Positions 1-5,731 of a stretch of DNA of 12,653 bases are shown here, one piece after another. Source of the stretch: Thaumarchaeota archaeon UBA160. Its GTDB lineage: Archaea > Thermoproteota > Nitrososphaeria > Conexivisphaerales > UBA164. The DNA lies in contig DAXX01000044.1 in the NCBI GenBank assembly GCA_002506605.1, positions 1 to 12,653 on the forward strand. Direction: 5' to 3'. Positions within the stretch are counted from its first letter, which is position 1. Each line of letters starts with the position of its first letter. The notes below the pieces were generated by a model. That model saw only the letters and a program-made list of their open reading frames with translations. It ran no database searches and had not been told where the DNA came from. The position numbers and the translations under genes are program-made.

Positions 1-40
1 TGATCTTATTTGACCAGCATCAAAAGATGTTTCAGTTAAA

Positions 41-47
41 TTTAATA
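41..47 (+). promoter_or_regulatory. TATA-like box for the RAM-protein operon
   Basis: TTTAATA is centred 26 bases before the ATG at 70, so transcription should begin at or next to the start codon and give a leaderless mRNA. No Shine-Dalgarno sequence lies between. This box is the probable promoter for the four-gene plus-strand operon. Inferred from position and sequence only. Confidence 0.55.
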
Positions 48-69
48 GTATCACGACTTTGTTATAGCT

Positions 70-324
70 ATGCTCGTATTCGTTAACATATTTGTAGATT
101 CGCCCATGATGGACAACGTTCTCCAAAACCTTAATTCGCTTAACGAAGTAGTTGGCCTTTATGAAGTAACCGGAGAGTTTGACATAATATCGATAATAAA
201 GTGCAAAGACATTGAAGAATTTAGGCACATACTTAAGGATAAAATACTAAAAATACCGGGCGTAAAAAGCACTGTAAGCGCTGTGGTTTTGCACACGCAC
301 AAAGGCAACATAAATGATAAATAA
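70..324 (+). CDS. Stand-alone RAM-domain (Lrp/AsnC ligand-binding) protein
   Basis: This 84-residue protein consists of one RAM (regulation of amino-acid metabolism) domain without the helix-turn-helix half of Lrp/AsnC regulators. The family pattern is visible: an N-terminal strand (LVFVNIFV), a helix, a loop GLYEVTGEFDII at about residues 29-40 that matches the conserved glycine-rich strand, and a C-terminal helix followed by IPGVKSTVSAVVL. RAM domains oligomerise and bind amino acids or other small effectors; single-domain versions are common in archaea and are thought to act alone or to join with full-length Lrp proteins. The ATG is placed 26 bases after a TATA-like box, so the message is probably leaderless. 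Its stop lies 2 bases before the next start, so it is co-transcribed with the tRNA thiolase. The effector is unknown. Confidence 0.85.
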   Translation: MLVFVNIFVDSPMMDNVLQNLNSLNEVVGLYEVTGEFDIISIIKCKDIEEFRHILKDKILKIPGVKSTVSAVVLHTHKGNINDK

Positions 325-326
325 AA

Positions 327-1280
327 ATGCAGGTAAAACCTTGTACAAAATGTGGTAGACCTTCTTTTTATTACAGACCTTATTCTGGCGAATTTCTTTG
401 CAAAGGTTGTTTTGTTACCTCTGTTTATGACATAACTCTTGAATCAATAAGAAAGAATGAAATGATAAAGTATGGTGAAAGAGTTGTTGTTGGGGTTTCA
501 GGCGGCAAAGATAGCGTTTCTCTGCTCTATATATTAGCTAAATTTTTCAAAGGTAACGAATTAATAGCTGTGACCGTTGACGAAGGCATAAAAGGTTATA
601 GAGAAGAAGGGATAGCTATAGCTTCTAAAGTAGCATCTCAATTAAACGTAAAGCATGTAATATATTCATATAAAAATTTGTTTAACTACACTATAGACGA
701 TATTCAAGATTACAAAGGCAAATATTCATCTTGCACTATTTGTGGAATTTTTAGAAGAAGAGCGCTTGATATTGCTGCTAAAGAGCTGGGAGCGCAGGTT
801 CTAGCGACGGCGCATAATTTAGATGATATACTTCAAAGTTATTTTATACTGCTCACAAATGGTGATATTGAAAGGTTAAAAAGCTTTAATCCAGCGGTTG
901 AAAGGTCAGAAGCGTTTGGCATAAGAAAGGTTCACCCATTTTTTAGAATATACGAAAAAGAGCTAGCAATGTTTTCGATGCTCAAAGGCTTTGATTTTCA
1001 AACTGTTACTTGTCCTTATATGCAACAAGGAATAAGGTCTGAAATAAGGGATTTTCTTAATAGGCTCGAAGAAAGACATCCAGGAATAAAGTATCAGCTT
1101 CTTGATACTTTTATGCAATTCTATTCAAAAGAACACAAAGTTAGTGGACAGTATTGCAAAAGGTGCGGGTGGCCTTCCAAGAACGAACTATGCCAAGTAT
1201 GCAAAACCATAGATTATTTAAACAGCAACAAATATAAACTGATGAGCAAAGAAAATGAACTGGGTAAGCTTAATAATTGA
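327..1280 (+). CDS. TtuA/Ncs6-type tRNA-uridine 2-sulfurtransferase
   Basis: This 317-residue PP-loop ATPase belongs to the TtcA/TtuA/Ncs6 family, which adenylates a tRNA uridine and replaces its 2-oxygen with sulfur. Visible landmarks are an N-terminal zinc knuckle (C6, C9, C25, C28), the PP-loop SGGKDS at 58-63, the Fe-S ligands C136 and C139 (CTIC) with C229 (TCPY), TAHNLDD at 161-167, and a C-terminal zinc knuckle (C277, C280, C289, C292). Three cysteines holding a 4Fe-4S cluster plus two zinc fingers fit both TtuA (T54 in the T loop, for heat stability) and archaeal Ncs6/NcsA (wobble U34). I cannot decide between them. The ATG follows the preceding stop by 2 bases and the gene end overlaps the next gene by 26 bases, so the cluster is an operon. 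The sulfur donor (a ThiS/SAMP-like protein) is not in this window. Confidence 0.9.
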   Translation: MQVKPCTKCGRPSFYYRPYSGEFLCKGCFVTSVYDITLESIRKNEMIKYGERVVVGVSGGKDSVSLLYILAKFFKGNELIAVTVDEGIKGYREEGIAIASKVASQLNVKHVIYSYKNLFNYTIDDIQDYKGKYSSCTICGIFRRRALDIAAKELGAQVLATAHNLDDILQSYFILLTNGDIERLKSFNPAVERSEAFGIRKVHPFFRIYEKELAMFSMLKGFDFQTVTCPYMQQGIRSEIRDFLNRLEERHPGIKYQLLDTFMQFYSKEHKVSGQYCKRCGWPSKNELCQVCKTIDYLNSNKYKLMSKENELGKLNN

Positions 1281-2220
1281 ATTTATAACATCTTTTATCA
1301 TAACCTTACTTTTAACCATTTATCTTGAAAAGTTTCTTAGAAAACGGAATATGAGTGTGCCAGATGCACATAAAAAGGAAAAACCTATGATTCCTAGACC
1401 TGGAGGAATTGCTCTGCTGGTTGGGACTACGATTGCTTTAGCCTTTGTAAATAACGTTTATGCAATAGCATTTATTTCATCTCTGTTTATTGCATTTTTT
1501 ATTGGACTTGTTGACGATATAAAAAAGTTTGGTGGACCTGAAAAACCTCTTCTGGCAATTCTTGCAGCTCTGCCCATAATTTTTTTGAAAGCGTATTCAT
1601 CAACCCCATACCTCCCATATGTTGGACATGTAACAATAAAGATTCTGTATCCTTTGCTAGTACTTGCCGGATTTCCTATTTACACTAATGCTACAAATAT
1701 GATAGACATATTTAATGGTCTTGTAACAGGAACGACAGCAATTTCTATACTGCCTTTAATAGTTTATGATTTTATAAAACAAAATTATGCGGGAATATAT
1801 TTAGGTATTGCGTTCGAAGCTTCTCTCATAGCTTTTTATATTAGACATAAATATCCTTCAAAAATATTTCCCGGAGATAGCGGTTCGATGTTAATGGGCG
1901 CAGGAATAGTTGGATTAATGATAGTATCAGGCGCAGAAGTCATCGGTATAATTGCAACGTTGCCCCTTATATTTAATGGCTTTTTTATACTCTCATCAAT
2001 CGGCGGTTTTAAAGAACATTCAGAACTTATTAGACCGCTCATAATATTAAACGATTATAGGATGATAGCAAACAAAGAACCTAAAGCCCCAATCACACTA
2101 GCAAGATTGATAGCTTCTCAAAAACCTATGAGTGAAAAACAGTTGGTTTACAGCATATTGCTACTTAGTTTGATTTCTGTTATATTAAGCCTGATAACAA
2201 TGGTGGTGTATTATCTGTGA
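1255..2220 (+). CDS. GT4-family polyprenyl-phosphate sugar-1-phosphate transferase (AglH/WecA-like)
   Basis: This 321-residue polytopic membrane enzyme is of the MraY/WecA/GPT superfamily. It should transfer a sugar-1-phosphate from a UDP-sugar to dolichyl phosphate, the first membrane step of archaeal N-glycan or surface-glycan assembly, with its active site at the cytoplasmic face. Motifs in order are PRPGGIA at 48-54, the metal-binding GLVDD at 84-88, NATNMIDIFNGL at 145-156, and FPGDSGSMLMG at 205-215 with D208. About ten hydrophobic segments are spread along the chain. The ATG at 1255 lies inside the thiolase gene (26-base overlap in another frame), and the TGA overlaps the GTG of the small membrane protein by 4 bases, which suggests translational coupling. 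The nucleotide-sugar dehydrogenase at 7120-8427 could serve the same glycan pathway; that link is inference. The sugar substrate cannot be read from sequence. Confidence 0.9.
   Translation: MNWVSLIIEFITSFIITLLLTIYLEKFLRKRNMSVPDAHKKEKPMIPRPGGIALLVGTTIALAFVNNVYAIAFISSLFIAFFIGLVDDIKKFGGPEKPLLAILAALPIIFLKAYSSTPYLPYVGHVTIKILYPLLVLAGFPIYTNATNMIDIFNGLVTGTTAISILPLIVYDFIKQNYAGIYLGIAFEASLIAFYIRHKYPSKIFPGDSGSMLMGAGIVGLMIVSGAEVIGIIATLPLIFNGFFILSSIGGFKEHSELIRPLIILNDYRMIANKEPKAPITLARLIASQKPMSEKQLVYSILLLSLISVILSLITMVVYYL
2202..2208 (+). promoter_or_regulatory. Shine-Dalgarno-like site for the 75-residue membrane protein
   Basis: GGTGGTG ends 8 bases before the GTG start at 2217 and can pair with the archaeal 16S 3' end (which ends ...CACCUC). 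It lies inside the end of the transferase gene. It supports translation of the small downstream frame from GTG 2217, in contrast to the leaderless first genes of the window. Confidence 0.5.
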
Positions 2221-2444
2221 AAATAAATTCTTTAGTTTTAATTTCGCTGACTATTGTTGGGGCTTGGCTTTTACTTCTGCTCAGTTTCTTCTTTATGAAA
2301 CAGGTTCTATTACTTACGGATGATGCAAAGGGGATAACTATAGAGCTTTTAAGGGACCTCATAGGCATCATAATACTTATCATATGGACTTTAGCTTTCT
2401 ATGCTATAAGAAAGTTTACGGCCACATATTTACTCAGATCTTAA
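2217..2444 (+). CDS. Small two-helix membrane protein of unknown function
   Basis: I do not recognise this 75-residue protein. It starts with GTG, overlapping the TGA of the transferase gene by 4 bases (GTGA), with a Shine-Dalgarno-like GGTGGTG 8 bases upstream. Two strongly hydrophobic stretches, about residues 6-27 and 46-63, predict two membrane helices joined by an acidic-basic loop that contains LTDDAKG. The tail is basic (IRKFTATYLLRS). The coupling to the glycosyl-phosphate transferase suggests an accessory subunit or a partner in the same membrane, but no domain supports that. Its last 11 bases overlap the end of padR on the other strand. It is probably real because of the tight overlap and ribosome site. 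Confidence 0.65.
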   Translation: MKINSLVLISLTIVGAWLLLLLSFFFMKQVLLLTDDAKGITIELLRDLIGIIILIIWTLAFYAIRKFTATYLLRS

Positions 2445-2748
2445 CCTCTTTAAGTACGCTATTAATTATGTCGTTAATTTGAACCATTTCGTTTTTTAAC
2501 TCTTCCAGCTTTTGTTTACCTTTTTCAGTTACAACATACCTGTTATCATTGCTTACACTGTAAATGAAACCTTCTTCCTCAAGCTTTTTGAGAAGGGGAT
2601 AAATCGAACCAGGACTGGGTGACCACATTCCATTTGTTTTCTTTCTTATTGTTTCTATCAGCTCAATGCCCTTTGCAGGATAAGTGCTTAACAAGCTGAG
2701 TATATAAAACTCTAGGAGCCCTTTTGGCAAATGCACTGTTCTTTTCAT
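2434..2748 (-). CDS. PadR-family transcriptional regulator
   Basis: This is a small winged-helix DNA-binding protein, 104 residues from the ATG at 2748. The PadR pattern is clear: LPKGLLEFYILSLL for the first helix, GIELIETIRKKTNG leading into the recognition helix, then the signature SPGSIYPLLKKLEEEGFI, the wing SNDNRYVVTEKGKQKL, and a short C-terminal dimerisation helix. PadR proteins usually repress a nearby gene (often a transporter or detoxification gene) and respond to phenolics or drugs; none of those targets is obvious here. A longer reading from TTG at 2769 (111 residues) exists, but the AT box at 2774-2783 predicts transcription from about 2752, downstream of that TTG, so I chose the ATG. 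The stop overlaps the convergent membrane-protein gene by 11 bases. Direct repeats around its promoter may be its own operator. Confidence 0.85.
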   Translation of the reverse strand: MKRTVHLPKGLLEFYILSLLSTYPAKGIELIETIRKKTNGMWSPSPGSIYPLLKKLEEEGFIYSVSNDNRYVVTEKGKQKLEELKNEMVQINDIINSVLKEVKI

Positions 2749-2773
2749 AAGGATCTTTTTATAATTCAACGTT

Positions 2774-2783
2774 AAAAATTTAT
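2774..2783 (-). promoter_or_regulatory. TATA-like box for padR, flanked by CGTTGA repeats
   Basis: On the minus strand ATAAATTTTT is centred about 30 bases before the ATG at 2748, predicting a start of transcription near 2752. The hexamer CGTTGA occurs on both sides (minus strand, 2785-2790 and 2766-2771), exactly 19 bases apart, a possible operator. The box also decides against the TTG at 2769 as the padR start. Confidence 0.45.
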
Positions 2784-2788
2784 CTCAA

Positions 2789-2845
2789 CGCTCAGACAAA
2801 TGCCTTCATTTCACTATTCAATATCAACTCTGAATCATCATCGCA
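2789..2845 (-). ncRNA. Candidate box C/D guide RNA
   Basis: On the minus strand, between mrp and padR, a perfect C box ATGATGA (2835-2841) and a perfect D box CTGA (2792-2795) enclose 39 bases, so C through D spans 50 bases, the normal archaeal size. A D'-like TTGA (2818-2821) follows 13 bases after the C box, and a degenerate C' GAAATGA (2806-2812, 5 of 7 matches) follows 5 bases later, leaving a 10-base guide before D. Short complementary ends (TGC before C, GCG after D) could form the terminal stem with one G-T pair. A TATA-like AAATAAAG (2866-2873) is centred about 26 bases before position 2844. Such RNAs bind L7Ae, Nop5 and fibrillarin and direct 2'-O-methylation. I could not identify the rRNA or tRNA target, so this remains a candidate. 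Confidence 0.5.
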
Positions 2846-2865
2846 TAAATTATTTGACGAAGTGA

Positions 2866-2873
2866 CTTTATTT
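2866..2873 (-). promoter_or_regulatory. TATA-like box for the candidate C/D RNA
   Basis: AAATAAAG on the minus strand overlaps the TAA stop of mrp (2868-2870). It is centred 26 bases before position 2844, which is 3 bases ahead of the C box. The spacing is what an independently transcribed sRNA would need. Confidence 0.4.
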
Positions 2874-3944
2874 CTTTTTCGGAATGTTCAGAAAGAAAGG
2901 CCTCTCGCTTATTTGAGAATTAAGAGCGCTCAGCTTACACGTCAATTCCTTCGCTACAGGTATTATGTCGTCAATTATGTAAGAGATGTTTTCTTCTTTC
3001 ACTCCTACATCTTCAAGTTCCCTTAGTTGAGGGACAAATGGCAAAGCTCCTAAGAAAGGAAGACCGATTTCCGCTAGCTTTTCTCTAAAATATTTGCTAC
3101 CAAATAACTCTACCTTTTCTTTGCTGTTTGGACAGATAAAATAGCTCATATTTTCTATCCCTCCTAACACTGGCACATTAAGTTTTTTGAAAGTGTCCAC
3201 AAGCTTGAGAGCAACATTTACAGCCGCAGGCTGAGGCGTTGAAATTAAGACAGCAGCATTAACAAGTCTGTCCTGTCCTAAAGTTATCGGAACATCTCCT
3301 GTTCCAGGTGGGAGATCGGCTATTAAATAATCTAATTCTCCCCAATCTACTTTTTCCATAAAGTCGTGAACAGCTTTTGTAAGCATTGGTCCTCTCCAGA
3401 TAACGCTTGCATTTTGAGGAATGAAGTATGCAAGGGATATTATCTTTATTCCCTCATGAATTGGAGGTAAAATGAGGCCAGCTTCATTAACATTTTGAAC
3501 AAAACTCGATCCAAGCATGCTGGGAATTGTTGCCCCATAAAAGTCCAAATCTATAATTCCAACCTTTGCTCCAAGCCTTTTAAGAGCATATGCTAATAGT
3601 ATAGAGACTGTTGACTTTCCCACCCCGCCCTTCCCGCTTCCTATTGCTATTATGTTTTTGACCTTACTTGTCCCTTCCTTTCTAACTAATGCGCCGCTCA
3701 ACACATTATAGGTAATTTCTACCATGACCGAATATCCCTCCAAGTTGGTTACTATATCTGATATTATTTCATCTTTATGCGGGCATCCTGGCGAAGTTAA
3801 CAAAAGTTTGAGATTGACTTGCTTACCATTGACCTGAAGATCTTTTACAAAACCAAGAGATACGATATCCTTCTTGAGCACTGGATCCTTTACATTACGC
3901 AATAATTGCAGAACAACGTCTTTATCCTGCTCCTTATCGCTCAT
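2868..3944 (-). CDS. mrp: Mrp/ApbC/NBP35-type P-loop ATPase with N-terminal MIP18 (DUF59) domain
   Basis: This 358-residue protein belongs to the Mrp/ApbC family of Fe-S cluster carriers, cytosolic dimeric ATPases that deliver 4Fe-4S clusters. Residues 1-85 form a MIP18/FeS-assembly domain with the conserved LLTSPGCPHKDEI (C54). The ATPase domain starts with the deviant Walker A GSGKGGVGKST at 101-111, then DLDFYGATIPSMLG near 131-143 and DLPPGTGD at 209-216. The metal-binding CPxC motif that bridges the dimer is altered: here it reads CPNS (C270, S273), and the serine codon AGC is clear. This may be a family without the bridging cluster or one using other ligands such as C54. The ATG is preceded by TTTAATAA 26 bases upstream. 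It lies downstream of csl4 but has its own promoter. Confidence 0.9.
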   Translation of the reverse strand: MSDKEQDKDVVLQLLRNVKDPVLKKDIVSLGFVKDLQVNGKQVNLKLLLTSPGCPHKDEIISDIVTNLEGYSVMVEITYNVLSGALVRKEGTSKVKNIIAIGSGKGGVGKSTVSILLAYALKRLGAKVGIIDLDFYGATIPSMLGSSFVQNVNEAGLILPPIHEGIKIISLAYFIPQNASVIWRGPMLTKAVHDFMEKVDWGELDYLIADLPPGTGDVPITLGQDRLVNAAVLISTPQPAAVNVALKLVDTFKKLNVPVLGGIENMSYFICPNSKEKVELFGSKYFREKLAEIGLPFLGALPFVPQLRELEDVGVKEENISYIIDDIIPVAKELTCKLSALNSQISERPFFLNIPKKK

Positions 3945-3966
3945 GGTTGAACATTTCTTTTAATTT

Positions 3967-3974
3967 TTATTAAA
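3967..3974 (-). promoter_or_regulatory. TATA-like box for mrp
   Basis: TTTAATAA on the minus strand is centred 26-27 bases before the ATG at 3944. No Shine-Dalgarno sequence intervenes, so the mRNA is probably leaderless. Confidence 0.5.
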
Positions 3975-4014
3975 CATATCTAGTAATTTAAGTTTAGAGC
4001 AATTGGCATAGCTT

Positions 4015-4566
4015 TCATTCAAGTATAACTCTGTAAGGCAAAGCTTTAGACTTGAAATCTGAAGCCAGCTTTAACTTCAAAATCCTACCGCACCATATGC
4101 ATTTTGCAGAGTTCCTGCCTCTTATGACCAAAGGCCCACCACAATAGTTGCAATAAGCTTCAAGAATTCCAAGTTCCGGACCCTCAATGCTTAGCATAAG
4201 CACTCCTGCGCTAATTCCTATGATCTTGGCCCTTATAATAGAACCTTCTGTTACGGGCATATATTCAAAGTCATCATCAAAGTATATCATACCTTTTAGA
4301 TCAGCAGCTAAACCCTCATTAAGGGCTGAAACTATTGTTACAAAAGCGAAGGGCTTTTGTACATAGTCAACTTTTGCAACAACTAGATTGCCTATATTAA
4401 ACGCGCTTTTTTTTAATGGCCTAATTTCGATGATCTTTTGTTTTTTATCTATCTTTACCTCTGAAAGCTTTGTTGCATAGATATAACCATTTTTAACGAT
4501 AAATTCTCCTTTTGGTTCGAAAGCTTCTATGACTCCAAGCTTTTCTCCAGGTAAAGCTATCAACAC
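4015..4566 (-). CDS. csl4: Exosome subunit Csl4
   Basis: This is the archaeal Csl4 cap protein of the RNA exosome, which with Rrp4 sits on the Rrp41-Rrp42 hexamer and recruits RNA and DnaG for 3'-5' decay and tailing. The 183 residues follow the family layout: an N-terminal domain opening with LPGEKLGVIEAFEPKGEF, an S1 RNA-binding domain at about 55-127, and a C-terminal zinc ribbon with C139, C142, C156 and C159 (CNYCGG...CIWCGR). The start is GTG at 4566, directly before the conserved LPGE motif. An AT box (AAATAAA on the minus strand, 4586-4592) lies about 23 bases upstream. The usual archaeal rrp4/rrp41/rrp42 superoperon is not in this window. The identification is secure. Confidence 0.93.
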   Translation of the reverse strand: MLIALPGEKLGVIEAFEPKGEFIVKNGYIYATKLSEVKIDKKQKIIEIRPLKKSAFNIGNLVVAKVDYVQKPFAFVTIVSALNEGLAADLKGMIYFDDDFEYMPVTEGSIIRAKIIGISAGVLMLSIEGPELGILEAYCNYCGGPLVIRGRNSAKCIWCGRILKLKLASDFKSKALPYRVILE

Positions 4567-4585
4567 AACTACTTATGTACGATGG

Positions 4586-4592
4586 TTTATTT
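4586..4592 (-). promoter_or_regulatory. Weak TATA-like box for csl4
   Basis: AAATAAA on the minus strand is centred 23 bases before the GTG at 4566. It is a weaker match than others in the window. The spacer 4567-4651 is shared with the divergent radical SAM gene. Confidence 0.35.
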
Positions 4593-4622
4593 GTCTTATG
4601 ATGGAATAAAAATTAAGAATAA

Positions 4623-4630
4623 TTTAATAT
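4623..4630 (+). promoter_or_regulatory. TATA-like box for the radical SAM gene
   Basis: TTTAATAT is centred 25-26 bases before the GTG at 4652. The position predicts a leaderless mRNA and supports the GTG as the start. Confidence 0.55.
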
Positions 4631-4651
4631 CTTAAAAGTATAACAAAGCTC

Positions 4652-5731
4652 GTGTTCGATAAATTTCCTGTAATAGTATTTTGGGAAACTACTCAGGCAT
4701 GCGAACTTAAATGTCTACATTGCAGGGCTTCTTCTATATGGGAAAGGAGCCCAGAAGAGCTAAATACAAATGAAGGAAAGAAACTGATTGAGGACATTTC
4801 AAAGTTTGAAAAGAAACCTGTGATAGTATTTACAGGAGGAAACCCTTTGATTAGAGAAGACATATACGAGCTTATAAGCTATGCAAAAAGCTTAGGGCTT
4901 ACTCCTGCTTTAGCTCCAACGGTTTCCCAAAGATTAAACGAAGATTCATACAAAATGTTAAAGGAAGCCGGAGTAAAATATATTTCAATAAGCCTTGATG
5001 GAGCAACCCCTGAAACTCATGAGCTCATAAGAGGGGAAAAAGGGCATTTTGAAAAGACTCTAAAAGCTTTAAAAGATGCCGCTTCTTATGGATTTGAAGT
5101 ACAGGCAAACACCACTGTAATGTCATTAAACAAAAGAGAAGTTGGCAAGATCTTTGAAATACTAAAAAATTTAGGAATAAAGACATGGGAAGTTTTTTTC
5201 ATAGTTGCTGTTGGCAGGGCTTATGCTAATTTAGAAATGACGCCTTCGGATTACGAAGCTGTATGTAATTTTCTGTATGACGCCTCTTTTTATGAAATGA
5301 ATATAAGAACGGTTGAGTGCCCTTTTATAAGGAGGATATACATAGAAAGGGAAAACGGTTTGAACAGATCTAAAGAAAACAGCCTTTATCAAGAGCTTAA
5401 AGAATCTCTTAATAGTTATAAGCCATCTAAATCTTCAACTTTAAGCAAATACGGCACCCTAGACGGAGATGGCGTTATTTTTATTTCTTACAATGGTTCC
5501 GTATACCCAAGCGGGTTACTCAATATACCTCTGGGAAACGTAAAAAGGGATGATATAGTAATGCTTTATAAAGAAAATGAATTGCTTAACAAATTTAGGA
5601 AGAGGGAATTAAACGGTTACTGTGGAAGCTGCCCTTTTAAGTTCAACTGCGGAGGAAGCAGATCAAGGGCTTACTATTATTATAAAGATCCTTTAAGCTC
5701 TGACCCAGCCTGCATTCTTGTCTCAAGATAA
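4652..5731 (+). CDS. Radical SAM/SPASM protein, probably linked to heme/tetrapyrrole metabolism (AhbC/AhbD-like superfamily)
   Basis: This 359-residue enzyme cleaves S-adenosylmethionine at a 4Fe-4S cluster held by CxxxCxxC (C17, C21, C24). Next come the SAM-binding TGGNPLIR at 61-68 and the barrel strand ISISLDGATPETH at 111-123. The C-terminal SPASM domain should hold one or two further clusters: YCGSCPFKFNCGG with C324, C327, C333, then RSRA and a terminal DPAC with C354; C223 (ECPF) may be another ligand. The layout resembles the radical SAM proteins of the siroheme-dependent heme pathway (AhbC decarboxylates side chains, AhbD makes heme from Fe-coproporphyrin) and related peptide-modifying enzymes. 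The convergent protoporphyrinogen-oxidase-like gene favours a tetrapyrrole role, but the exact reaction is not established. The start is GTG, 26 bases after a TATA box. Its last 52 bases, including the C354 codon, overlap hemY on the other strand. Confidence 0.85.
   Translation: MFDKFPVIVFWETTQACELKCLHCRASSIWERSPEELNTNEGKKLIEDISKFEKKPVIVFTGGNPLIREDIYELISYAKSLGLTPALAPTVSQRLNEDSYKMLKEAGVKYISISLDGATPETHELIRGEKGHFEKTLKALKDAASYGFEVQANTTVMSLNKREVGKIFEILKNLGIKTWEVFFIVAVGRAYANLEMTPSDYEAVCNFLYDASFYEMNIRTVECPFIRRIYIERENGLNRSKENSLYQELKESLNSYKPSKSSTLSKYGTLDGDGVIFISYNGSVYPSGLLNIPLGNVKRDDIVMLYKENELLNKFRKRELNGYCGSCPFKFNCGGSRSRAYYYYKDPLSSDPACILVSR

Noticed and set aside
2434..2769. Longer PadR reading from TTG at 2769
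   Set aside because: The only good promoter box is centred 10 bases before that TTG, so transcription would start downstream of it; the ATG at 2748 fits both the promoter and family length.
4270..4282. C-box-like GATGATGA on the minus strand inside csl4
   Set aside because: It encodes conserved-looking acidic residues of Csl4 (DDDF) and has no D/D' box set around it.
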